A stretch of 64,000 bases of DNA from positions 19,630,427 to 19,694,426 of the forward strand of contig OZ022247.1 of NCBI GenBank assembly GCA_963978895.1, written 5' to 3'. The translations under genes were made by a program, and so were the position numbers. Of the stretch, positions 1 to 10,600 are shown one piece after another. Position 1 is the first letter of the stretch. Each line of letters begins with the position of its first letter. This stretch comes from Erpobdella octoculata (taxonomy: Eukaryota; Annelida; Clitellata; Hirudinida; Erpobdellidae). The notes below the pieces were generated by a model. The model was not told the origin of the DNA, ran no database searches, and was given only the letters and a program-made list of their open reading frames with translations.

Positions 1-1
1 C

Positions 2-1735
2 TTAAACACAATAACAGCTAGAGGTCAAATACCCATCAGAACAACCTTAACAGCTAATTCATTTCTCAAGTTCTTTGAAAGTAAAACTGAGAATGTACGT
101 GCTTCAACTGCATCTTGTCTTGCTCCACCTCTTGTGGACTGGGCCATCAACTCTTTTCTTAACATTTTTGCGCCAACAAATGTGGATGAAGTGACCAAAC
201 TTATAAATAGTCTTCCAAACAAACAATGTTTACTAGATCCGATACCAACTTGGCTACTAAAAAAATCAGCTTGTTTACTGGCACCTTTTTTAACCAGCTT
301 GTTTAACAAATCCTTCATTGAAGGATACCTACCAAAATATTTCAAATCATCCTACATCACTCCAGTTCTAAAAAAACCCAATCTTGACTGTGATGACGCT
401 AGCTCTTATCGACCAATCTCCAATCTGTCTGTCATTTCAAAGTTGTTAGAACGGCTTGTTCTTTCGAGGATAACCAGCTACTTGGATAGTAATAACCTTT
501 CTCCACCTCATCAGTCGGCTTATCGGCAATATCATTCAACAGAGACTGCAGTTCTTAAGGTTTTTTCTGATGCTCTGGTGGCTGCTGACAGCGGGAAAAA
601 AACATTGCTAGTTCTCTTAGATCTCTCAGCTGCATTCGATACGGTTGATCACTCTATTCTGCTCCAACGTCTAAACTCACACTTTGGTTTCTGCGGATCT
701 GCACTAGAGTGGGTTGACTCATACCTTAATGAACGTAAATGTCAGGTTAGGGTTGGAGAGGACATTTCTGGTACTTTGCTACTTAACTGTGGAGTGCCTC
801 AGGGTTCAGTTCTTGGACCAACTCTCTTTACAATGTATATAGCTCACCTAGAAAAAATTATCTCCAATCATGGACTTTGTGCGCACTTTTATGCTGATGA
901 CACACAGATCTATGGTCATTGTGATCCTGTTAAAGCAATTGAACTCTCGTCAGTAGTTTCTACATGCATTGATGATGTGAGCCTATGGATGTCTTCCAGT
1001 CGCCTTCAGCTGAATTCAAGCAAGTCTGAAGTAATTTGGCTGTCAACCAGTCGGATGAAACGTAAGTTCCAAGCAGCACCGCTGAGAATGGGTAAAGATT
1101 GGATCTCTCCATCTGTTTCAGTTCGCAATTTGGGTGCTTTCTTTGATTCAGACATGCGTATGAACACTCACGTTAGTCGCATCACCCAAAGCTGCTTTTC
1201 AACCTTACGTCAAATCAAAACTGTTGCTTCATCTCTACCCCCCCTGGCGCTTAACTTGCTTATTACTTCATTGGTGTTTTCAAAACTAGACTATTGTAAT
1301 TCCACACTGGTTGGACTCCCGAAGATCTTGACTCATCGCCTTCAATCAGTGGTGAATGCGGCAGCAAGGCTTTTGACCGGTCGAAGACGCTGCGATCACA
1401 TCACTCCAGTACTTCAAGAACTACATTGGTTGAACGTCAGGTGTAGAATTATCTTCAAAGTAGCTCAACTAGTCTTTAAATGTCTCAACTGTTTGGCTCC
1501 TTCATACTTAATGGAAGTAATTTTGCTCATTAGTAATATTCAATCAAGGGGGAATCTCAGATCTGCATCTTCAGCTCTTCTCTTCGTTCCCTCTACTCGT
1601 CTAAAAAGTGCTGGTGATAGAAGTTTTCCTGCTGCAGCAGCAAAAATTTGGAATAGTCTTCCCTTGGAGATAAGAGCAGCACCTGATTTTGTAATGTTTA
1701 AAAAAGAATTGAAACAATACCTTATGAAAATTTAA
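2..1735 (+). CDS. LINE reverse transcriptase (L2-like), 5' part outside the window
   Basis: The frame is open from the window edge to the stop at 1735, so the element continues to the left. The protein has the reverse transcriptase core of the L2/CR1-type non-LTR retrotransposons: YRPISNLSVISKLLERL near 410-460, the DLSAAFDTVDHSILL block near 618-660, CGVPQGSVLGP near 790-820 and the catalytic YADD at about 889-900. The C-terminal part (HITPVLQELHWL, then CLAPSYL) is the usual tail of this group. The upstream endonuclease is not visible. A short 3' UTR and an A-rich tail (1808-1835) follow the stop. It copies its own RNA into DNA at a nicked target. No internal stop is seen over 577 codons, so the copy looks fairly young. 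The clade assignment comes from motif wording only. Confidence 0.9.
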   Translation, partial: LNTITARGQIPIRTTLTANSFLKFFESKTENVRASTASCLAPPLVDWAINSFLNIFAPTNVDEVTKLINSLPNKQCLLDPIPTWLLKKSACLLAPFLTSLFNKSFIEGYLPKYFKSSYITPVLKKPNLDCDDASSYRPISNLSVISKLLERLVLSRITSYLDSNNLSPPHQSAYRQYHSTETAVLKVFSDALVAADSGKKTLLVLLDLSAAFDTVDHSILLQRLNSHFGFCGSALEWVDSYLNERKCQVRVGEDISGTLLLNCGVPQGSVLGPTLFTMYIAHLEKIISNHGLCAHFYADDTQIYGHCDPVKAIELSSVVSTCIDDVSLWMSSSRLQLNSSKSEVIWLSTSRMKRKFQAAPLRMGKDWISPSVSVRNLGAFFDSDMRMNTHVSRITQSCFSTLRQIKTVASSLPPLALNLLITSLVFSKLDYCNSTLVGLPKILTHRLQSVVNAAARLLTGRRRCDHITPVLQELHWLNVRCRIIFKVAQLVFKCLNCLAPSYLMEVILLISNIQSRGNLRSASSALLFVPSTRLKSAGDRSFPAAAAKIWNSLPLEIRAAPDFVMFKKELKQYLMKI

Positions 1736-1819
1736 CTTTTTGTTTTATTCATTTTTGTATGTGGCCTTGAAGTCGTTTGATTTACGCCACTTTAAATTTG
1801 TCAAATAAAAAAAAAATAA

Positions 1820-2497
1820 AAAAAAAAAAAAAAAACGGCGGAAGAAACCAAAGCAGCACAAGAGCAAAACAGAGCAGCACAGGAGCAAAACAGAACAGCA
1901 CAGCAGGAAATAAAGAAATTTTTTGAACTCCTCAATGGTGACACAAACAATTGCGGAAACAGAAAAGACGGTCATGATGATGAGCCATGCAAAGTTTTTC
2001 AAGATGAACCATGCAAGGATGTTCAAGATGAACCATGCAAAGATGGTGATGACAAGCCTGGCAAAGATGGTGACAATGATACAGTCGCTTTAGACCTCGA
2101 CAACAAAACTAAAGAAGATGAAAAGAATGTTAAAAACGAAATGCAAAACGATGAGGATGAAAGTGATGATGATTATAATAATGGCAATAACAGCGATGAG
2201 CCAAGAACAGAGAACCGTATCGAGGATTCTGAATCAGATGAATCCACAAAGGATTCTGAATCAGATAAACTAAGGGTCATTTTAAAATCAAATAGCAGTT
2301 TGATGAAGGGATTTATCGGATTTGTGGAACCTGTTTTCAAAAAACCTTTTAAAGAGTTTCTTGAGAAAAATCTTGAGGATTGGAGAAAAAAAGACGAACC
2401 ATGGAATATTCGATGGAAAAATATCTCAGATATTTTCATGAAAAAAATATGGCGGATATTCAATGGCGGCATTGTGTTACGGAAAACAATCTGCTGA
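1820..2497 (+). CDS. Acidic low-complexity ORF with DEPCKD repeats, possibly part of an LTR element
   Basis: The frame is open from 1820 just after the LINE poly-A, but the first ATG is at 2141, so the true start is unknown. The protein starts with a Gln/Ala repeat (AAQEQNR twice), then has a run of DEPCKD/QDEPCKD repeats (about 1985-2075), a very acidic Asp/Glu/Ser stretch (2140-2270) and a basic-aromatic end (FKKPFKEFLEKNLEDW). No catalytic domain is recognised. The next ORF at 2552 has the same DEPCK-type repeat, which suggests both come from one source. A probable PPT and LTR lie about 400 bp downstream, so it could be a remnant of an LTR retrotransposon ORF. It could also be a fragment of a host low-complexity gene. 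Confidence 0.4.
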   Translation, partial: KKKKKTAEETKAAQEQNRAAQEQNRTAQQEIKKFFELLNGDTNNCGNRKDGHDDEPCKVFQDEPCKDVQDEPCKDGDDKPGKDGDNDTVALDLDNKTKEDEKNVKNEMQNDEDESDDDYNNGNNSDEPRTENRIEDSESDESTKDSESDKLRVILKSNSSLMKGFIGFVEPVFKKPFKEFLEKNLEDWRKKDEPWNIRWKNISDIFMKKIWRIFNGGIVLRKTIC

Positions 2498-2551
2498 ATA
2501 TTTGATGGAGAGATACCTCAGATCGTGTAGTGAAAAAAAAATGGTGCTTAT

Positions 2552-2908
2552 TTGAAATATGATTTCCACAAAGATCTAAAAGATGTGAAGGAAGAAGAAA
2601 AAGCAGACAGTTCCGATAAACCGTGCAAAGATGTTCAGGACGAGGCATGCAAAAAAGGCTGTGATGAACCGTGCAGAAATGGCGACGATGAGCCAAAGAA
2701 AGACTCTGTTGATGAGCCAAAGAAGGGCTGGAAGAAACTGCGTCAAACGGTCCAGAGACTTGACCATGCTGTTTGCGAATTGCGGTCAAGGCCACGATTA
2801 AGATCAAGGTATTTTGTGTTTGTGGCCGAGTCGCATTTCCCAAAAGCGACTATGCTGTTCGAGACGAACAGGATTAAGAAGGGGGTAGTGTTATATCTAT
2901 GGTACTGA
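2552..2908 (+). CDS. Second DEPCK-repeat ORF running into a polypurine tract
   Basis: This ORF of up to 118 codons resembles the preceding one in its Asp/Glu/Lys/Cys repeats (KPCKDVQDEACKKG, then DEPCRN). It ends in a basic RLRSRYF segment and stops only in the putative LTR. The reading frame crosses the purine-rich AAGAAGGGGG just before the TGTTATATC that starts the probable LTR. That is where the last ORF of many LTR retrotransposons ends. No domain is recognised. It may be a decayed C-terminus of the same protein as the ORF at 1820-2497, separated from it by stops near 2495-2550. Confidence 0.35.
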   Translation: MKYDFHKDLKDVKEEEKADSSDKPCKDVQDEACKKGCDEPCRNGDDEPKKDSVDEPKKGWKKLRQTVQRLDHAVCELRSRPRLRSRYFVFVAESHFPKATMLFETNRIKKGVVLYLWY

Positions 2909-3057
2909 TTTCACTTTTCCCATTTATTGATATCCCGACAAGTATTTTTATTAACATTGATTATATGAGAAGGTATAAGTAGCATTAACCAAGCTTTATT
3001 TATTATCATCCAATAAACTACAAAACCATTCTTCTGGACCTGTAATACGATTTGACA
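2889..3057 (+). repeat. Probable solo or 3' LTR preceded by a polypurine tract
   Basis: A purine run (AAGAAGGGGG, about 2876-2885) is followed by TGTTATATC, the usual TG start of an LTR. The segment holds a TATA-like GGTATAAGTAG (about 2972) and an AATAAA (about 3012), and can end at a CA near 3056. The length would be about 169 bp. No matching 5' LTR is visible, since the left side is interrupted by the LINE. Boundaries are inferred. Confidence 0.4.
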
Positions 3058-3063
3058 ATTTTA

Positions 3064-3067
<4 letters not shown>

Positions 3068-3134
<67 letters not shown>
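3068..3134. repeat. (TA)n microsatellite
   Basis: Uninterrupted TA dinucleotide array directly after the putative LTR. Confidence 0.95.
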
Positions 3135-3136
<2 letters not shown>

Positions 3137-3449
3137 GTATGGCACCAGCACGTTTTGAAAAATTTCTAACACCTTGTCGATAGAATTTTTTAGATGGAGT
3201 ATTTTGGTTGGGTTATTATTGTCGAACCCACAGAGACACTATATTTTGTTTTATGTTTTGTGCTTAACATCATTAAAAAATTACTTAGTGTTTGACTAGG
3301 ATTGATTTATATTTTTTATATAAAATAAAAATAAATATATAATAATAATATAATAATAAATATATAATAATAATATATTAATAAATATATAATAATATAT
3401 AATAAAATAATATAATATAAAATAAAATCTATTATATATTTTTTCAGGA

Positions 3450-3855
3450 ATGATTATGCCAATTCCACCCTTGGTGGTTTGCCAAAAAAACAACTTTTCC
3501 GGATCCAGTCCACCATCAAGACCGCCGCCAAAATAATCTCAATAGCAAGAAGTGCGACCATACAGCTACTCTTTTTCAAGAACTCCACTTTTCGGAAAAG
3601 ATAGAGTTTAAAGTTGCACTGCTCGTGTTTAAGTGCACTCATGGAAAATGCCCGTCGTACCTGATCCGATGTATACAGCCAATCAGCGCAATTCTGGGAC
3701 GCCAAAGACTTAGATCATTATCAACAAAAAGTCTTCTAGTACCGGGCTCTCGGTGGAGGACGCTTAGTGACAGAGGTTTCAGCGTCATCGGGCCCAACAT
3801 TTGGAATGTCTGGTTTAATTCTAAGTTTAAATCAATTTGTAGAACACAAAGTTAA
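3450..3855 (+). pseudogene. Degenerate 3' fragment of an L2-like LINE
   Basis: Translated pieces in shifted frames match the C-terminal tail of L2-type reverse transcriptases: NSTLGGLPKKQLFRIQS near 3460-3520 corresponds to NSTLVGLPKILTHRLQS of the LINE at 2-1735. The frame at 3625-3855 carries the CPSYLIRCIQP and GPNIWN tail. Stops and frame changes separate the pieces, so this is a dead fragment. An AT-rich stretch at 3300-3440 precedes it. Confidence 0.7.
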
Positions 3856-4638
3856 TGCGAAGATAACGTGAAACATTACAGTTTGATGAATTTTATTATG
3901 GCTTAAAGTCCAATTTCCTAATCCGACAAAAAGAAAAGAAAATAAAGTTGACGAATAACGGTTGCATACTGGGGTGAAATTTTAAATATCACACTGTACT
4001 ATTCTAAATGGGGCATTTTTTTAGTGTCAACAAAAGCCCTGCAGCTGGCCTACCATTTCAACCTATCTTTAATTCTCAGCGTTGGTGGGTCTTAAAACCA
4101 GCAGAAGGCCCAAGGCGAAATTTCCGCCAGTCCCCTCTCGATGGCCCTGTCTCGGATCTTATTTTTGCATCAAAATAGTCAAATCTACCGTTTCAAAATT
4201 GAACACGCCATTTTGATTGGGAGATTTCAATGCAATGTATTTCTACTTTTTTTCACATTCATAATGTTAGTTTAATTGGATAGTCTCTTGAGGTCCTGCT
4301 TCTAAACACTGTTTCGTCCCCTTCAAAAATGCTATTTGAAACTTGAAACATATTTACATTTTGCTATACTACAATTTAATGTCGTATATTACATCCAGTT
4401 AGTATATGCATAGAACCAGAGACAGATTCAAGGAGAATAGGGAGATGATTTTTGGAGGAAAAAAAGAGAAAAATTTGTAAAGTGAAGTACATGCATCCAC
4501 CCCACCAGGAATTTCTGGATCCGCCACTGCATACAACATATAATCATGTAAAGAAATGATTATTGATTGTTTGTTAGCTTGATTTATTTTTAGTTGGATA
4601 AATTGATTTATTGATGGCGTATCAATTGAGACACTAAC
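3856..4638. other. No gene seen; hAT-type terminal fragment
   Basis: AT-rich sequence without a convincing frame. Near 4505-4530, read on the minus strand, is CAGTGGCGGATCCAG, a typical hAT-type terminal sequence, but no second end was found. Exons 4-6 of the METTL24-like gene, expected on this side, were not found. Confidence 0.4.
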
Positions 4639-7600
4639 CCAAAAGAGTAAACAAGACACGGTTTCTGAGGAATAAGTTTTCCATAAATGCAAATGTTCCA
4701 GCCTCCATCGGCTGAATTACCCAATCGCTTGATGTTGGGACAAGATATTTCAATATTTTTTGCTACCCTTAAAAAAATTAAAAGGAAATTAAATACAAGT
4801 TTGTAAGTAAACACAGAAATAATATGTTACTATTTTCCATCAAGCGAGGCTCTACTCAGTTTTAAGATATTAATTATCAAATGCCTAGATTTCAGATGAC
4901 CGTGGTCTAGAAGTCATCCAACTAATGCCACGTTAAAGATCGTCAAAACGAATTGAAAAAATATACATGTGACAAAAGTGATGGAATAAAATTCACGTAC
5001 TAACAGAGCAAACATATCTTCTAGAGATGTACCATTTGCGTTTGGTGGAACTTCCAAGCTGATCAGTTTGCTCACATTGAGTGCAAGATTGGCATACTTT
5101 TTTAGAGTGACTGTGCCTGATGAGTTCAGCCTTGCTCCATTATTGGCCGAAATCCAGGGTGGACCGTTTAGGAACATCGATCTCAGCTATAACGAACAAA
5201 GTATTTGCTAATTAAATTTCAAATTAGCACTCATGGTATAATAATTTGTTATTATGTTATAAATAAATTAATAAAATAAATATGAGTGTAGGGCTGTGAA
5301 ATTAAACTATAAAACAGTCTAGCTGCGATACCCGGTGTTGCCCGGGTTTTTCGCCGATAAAACGCCAACCGACTAGCAGATGTTTTGCAAAGTGGTCACA
5401 AACTATCTTCTGACTATGCTTCCGGGTACTAAACGTTTTTTAACTCTGACTTCTTAACGATAGCAGTTTAACAACAATTAAAACATCATTACAAATTATT
5501 TCTATCAGATATTTTGGTAAATGATAGCTTTAAATGCTTTACTTGATCAATAATTTTCTTGATTCCAATGACTGAATCTTTAAATCGTTTCTACTGTTTT
5601 TCTAAATTTCTTATCCCTTTTAAATCCTTTATATTAACCGCCGGTTTTGCTTGTTTGCTTGATTGATTGCAAACCTTGAACTTGAAAATTAACTAACTTT
5701 CCGTAATCCAGTCAAGCTGAATGTGGACTCGCTCTTCGTGAAAATGCTTTCTAATAAAAAAAATAATTATCTATGTTTTTAAACAAACAATTAAACACAA
5801 TTATGTAGATGTTCACTTAAATAAATTCAAAAAAATGTAGTTTAAAAACTTTGCATTAGATGAATAATCATCGAATTCTGAAATACAAGGAATTGTGGAA
5901 AAAACCTTGTTTTCACGTCGTATTTGTTATTTTTCTATAAATCTAGATTTCAATCACTTATGGTAAACAGTATATTTTTACTAGAAATATCCATTTGCTC
6001 CAAAATTGCTGCAATTATGTTTTGTTTTTGATTAGCTGTCTGTTTTATTCACTCCAATTAATTTCCTAATTTAAACGTTGTTATTCATGCAGCAATTACA
6101 AAAACAAAATTAAATATTTAATTTTTCATGAATGTATCCTTTTCCGTTTTTTCAACAATTATTTTTCAATAAAGGTGATAAAATGATGAAATTTTAAAGT
6201 GTGCCAATCGGCATCTTCAGGCACCACGTAACCTATATATACATTTTCAATGAGTAGGCAAGATCTAGAATGTTTTTATCATTGTGCATATGTCTAACCA
6301 GATATACAACTACATAAAAGTTAAACTCTCAAAATGTAAACTCTGTAATATAAAAAACGCATATTCAAAGAATTATTTTTTTTATAAAAAGTAAACAAAT
6401 ACATAAATACAGTGACCCGAATAAATTACTGTTACTCTGTGTGAAAACGCTTAAAACAGTTTTTTTGTGAAGCATAGACTATTTGACATTTTTCACAAGA
6501 AACACACGATTGTTCATTGCAACCAGGAAGACGGCAGCACAGTCTTTCGGTGGTCCAAGTTTGTTCAACAATATGCTGTTCCAGTGTTCCTAAAAAACTG
6601 AATTGGAGTTTTAAATTCTAGGATATGAAGATCTAGACTTTCATTGCCAGAGAAAAGTAATCCCCTATCTGTCGTATTCGTTGTATTTTTCCACAGAAGT
6701 CTGCGTTTCACTTTAGTTTTCTTTGTGTTCGATATCCCGGTACTAGTTGAAAGTAGGTTGGCTTTCTCATCATCTGTCGAGGTATACTAGTATACAATCG
6801 AGCTGGAGAGACTGGGACTTATGTTGTTCAACGTCGCTGCATCCTTCGGAGCTCTCATCCATCTACATGTGGATTATAGTCGTCTTCACTCTCATTATCT
6901 AAAGACAACCGACTATCATCACTTTCGAAAGGAATTACTCTTGCAACAAGAAATATGACTTTAAAATAGGGGTATTTATTGGCTTCATCAAAGCAATGTT
7001 TTTTACAAGTTCAATGTTGTAACTGTTCTGTTTATGAAATTGACCCAGTAAATCCAGAGATTTCCATTTTTTTAAAACCCTTTTTGTTACGTGGCCAATT
7101 TATTGGCTAGAGATACATTGGCATAATTTGCCTGCGCGTATCGGCTGTGCGACTCACTACAAAGTGCATGACGATGCCGTTTGGCATCACATATTTGAAC
7201 ATCAATTGCAAACCAAATTGAAAACCTTTTTCAAACCAATTCAATATGGTTGTGCTCGTGGTGGCGGTTTCCCTGAATTCGACTTAGAATAATTTCGAAG
7301 TTAGAATAATTTCGAAGTTAGAATAATTTCGAAGTTAGAATAATTTCGAAGTTAGAATAATTTCGAAGTTAGAATAATTTCGAAGTTAGAATAATTTCGA
7401 AGTTAGAATAATTTCGAAGTTAGAATAATTTCGAAGTTAGAACAATTTTGAAGTTAGAAGATTTTCGATAGAGTGGATCTTCTCAGATACAAAGATAAGT
7501 GTTATTTTTATTCTTACAATTAATGCAACGATTCTTGTTAAGAATAAAACTAACTTTGCTTAAACACGTTTTGTAAAAGGCTCGTGGGCGATAAGCCTGG

Positions 7601-10600
7601 TATTATCGGTCACAAATTATATTAGTGTAGGTTATTTCCAATTAAGGTTGTTTAAATTATGCCTCCTAAAAATAAAAAAGAAATTTGTTTAGAAAACCCA
7701 TCTCCTGCTGAGGTGCTTGGTCTTCGGCTTTGTGACTGCTGTTTAAAATCGAATGAGGACAGTTTGAAGATCCTGGTAGAAATAAAAGAGTTACAGCCAA
7801 CACATAATGAGCTTAGAGAAACTGCTCATGAAATAAGAGAGATGAAGCACGTTTTTAAAAAAAATGAGAACATGGCATTAGCAATAGAAAAGCAGGCTAT
7901 TGAAATTAAAGAATTAATTTTGAAAATTGATAATCTCACGAGCAGCACGACGAAAAGTTTGGATGAAAACAAAAAGACTACAAAGGAGTGGTCTAGTTTG
8001 TTTAAAGAGAAGGTTGAAGGTTTGGTTTCAGGTGGATCAGCACAGAAATCTGTGATGGAGTCCTGGGCAGGAGTTGTGGGGGAAGTGGTTAAGAAAAACG
8101 TGCAGGAGGTAAACAAAGAGGTGCATCTTGTTTGTAAAGCTATCGAGAAAACTAATAATAAAATTAAAATTAGCAACGATTTAGAAGATAGAGCAAATAA
8201 CATTTTATTATACAGGGTAGCTGAATTAAAAGATCAAGATGTTACGAAATGCGTGTCTTATGATAAGACGCAAGTTCTTAAGCTATGTTCCCAATTATCA
8301 GGGGGGCATATTGGCGAATTTGCTATAAAAGCTATATTTAGACTAGGGGCTAAGAGTGATAAAATACGACCAATATTGGTAAAATTCAATGATAAAATTG
8401 CTAAAAATATTATAATGGAAAATTTAGTTAAGATTAGACAGTTAGATGAAAATCTGAAAAACGTTGGTATTAGTCACGATCTAAATGTCGAACAAAGATC
8501 CGAAAGAAATAGATTGGTGGAAGAAGCTAAAAAACTGCAAAGTGAAAATACGGGGGAATTCATGTTTCGGGTAAGGGGTCCACCAGAAAATATGAAGGTA
8601 ATAAAAATAAAAAAGAATGCAATCAGTTAAACGTTTTGAACATTATGTATTCAAATGTAGATTGCATTACTAATAAAATGAGTGAGATAAGATTATTAGT
8701 AGATACAGATGACGTAACAAAAGATATCTTAATTTTTACTGAGGTTAACGCAAAATATTATGTAAATGAATTTATTGAATCCGAATTCTGGATAAACAAT
8801 TTTAATTTGCATTCATATAATTTTATGAAAAAACGATTTAGAGGTATATTTTGTTATGTTAGATATGATATTAAGTGCCAAATTATAAATTTAGGAATAG
8901 ATTTCAATGAATATATGTGTATTAAAATAGATGAAAATCCTGATATTTTTATTCTTATCATCTATAGGAGTCCGAATTCAGGTAGAGAAAATAATAATAA
9001 TTTATTTTTACTGTTAGAAGCTTTCCAATCTAAAATAGGAGTAAAATTAATAATTGGAGATTTTAACTTTCCAAACGTTGACTGGAAAAATAATACTTAC
9101 AAATCAAATTTTAAGTCATCTGAAGATAAACTGATCAACTTTTTAAATGATAATTTTTTAACTCAACTAATTAAGGAATCTACAAGGTGTCGCGGATCTC
9201 AAAAGCAGTCCATTCTAGACTTGCTTCTAGTCGAGGACGTCGATTTAATCAAAAATTTAGTATATAATTCCCCACTAGGTAAAAGTGATCATTGTGTGTT
9301 ACATTTCTCCTTGATTAGAAATTTTTATAAATCAAAAACCATTAACAATATATCCAAATTTGATTTTAACAGTGGAAAATATAATTTGATGAACGATTAT
9401 TTGATTGAGAATCTGTACTGTGATGAGTCGGAAATAGATAACAATGTTGCAAGTAAAGACTCGGTTAACAATATGTGGCATTACTTTTGTCAAGTAATGA
9501 ATGAAGCTATTAGGAATTATATTCCTGTCATTGATGCTGATAGAATTTTAAGATTTAAGTGCCATAAAAGAAAATTACCTAAAAATGTGGTTGAGCAATG
9601 CAGGACAAAAAATAAACTATGGAAAAAGTTTATCCGAACTAGAGATAATAATATTTTTGCAGAATTTAAAAATATCAGAAACAAATTAAGGAAATCAATT
9701 AATAAAATTAAAGAAGCTGAGACACTGAAATTGGCCAAAAAAATTAAGACCAATCCTAAGGTTTTTTGGCAACATATAAATAAAAACAGAAACTGTCAAA
9801 CTAAGTTAGAATATATGATAAAAACTGATATAAACGGGTCTGCAACAACTATAACTTGTGACGTTGATATGGCAAATTGTTTAGCTGAATTTTTTAAAAG
9901 CGTTTATATAAGCAATGATAGTCTAGAAATAAGTCCCACAATTAACAATAATATTATTGTCCACATAATGGAGGAAGTAATAATAAACAAATACGCGGTC
10001 GAAAATAAAATTAATAAATTAAATAAGTACAAATCGGCAGGACCAGATAATATTTTTTCAAGGGTTCTGATAGAATGTAAAAATTCTATTTCTAGCTATT
10101 TAAGCAATTTATACAACAAATCACTGCAAGCTCAAATGGTCCCTGATGATTGGAAGTATACCATCATTACCCCAGTTTATAAGAAAGGTGATAAAAATAC
10201 TGCAAGTAATTATAGGCCAGTCTCTTTAAGTTGTATCTGCTGTAAACTGTTAGAATCATTGATTAAGGATGAATTAATAATACATTTTGATAGAAATAAG
10301 CTTCTAGATTATAGGCAATACGGCTTTACGAGAGGAAAGTCAACTACAATTCAGTTGTTAAAATTGATGGATATGTGGAGCAGTGCATTAGATAAAGGGG
10401 AAACAATAGACGTGGTATATACGGATTTTGAAAAAGCGTTTGACCGTGTATCTCATGCAAAGTTAATTGATAAACTAGAAAATTATGGCGTCAATGGAGG
10501 CTTAATTAATTGGATTAAAGATTATTTAACAAACAGAACAAGTAGTGTTAGGGTTAATAATAGCACATCTAATAGATTTAAAGTTACAAGTGGGGTACCT

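Noticed and set aside
4985..5186. First read as a BPI-like exon because of GPPWISANNG and SLEDMFAL
   Set aside because: Its length, phases and KLISLEVP...ED.FA pattern match exon 2 of the METTL24-like paralogs, and exon 3 of that family follows at the right distance and phase.
7284..7453. CRISPR-like repeat array
   Set aside because: The repeats are directly adjacent without spacers, and the setting is a LINE 5' region in an animal genome.
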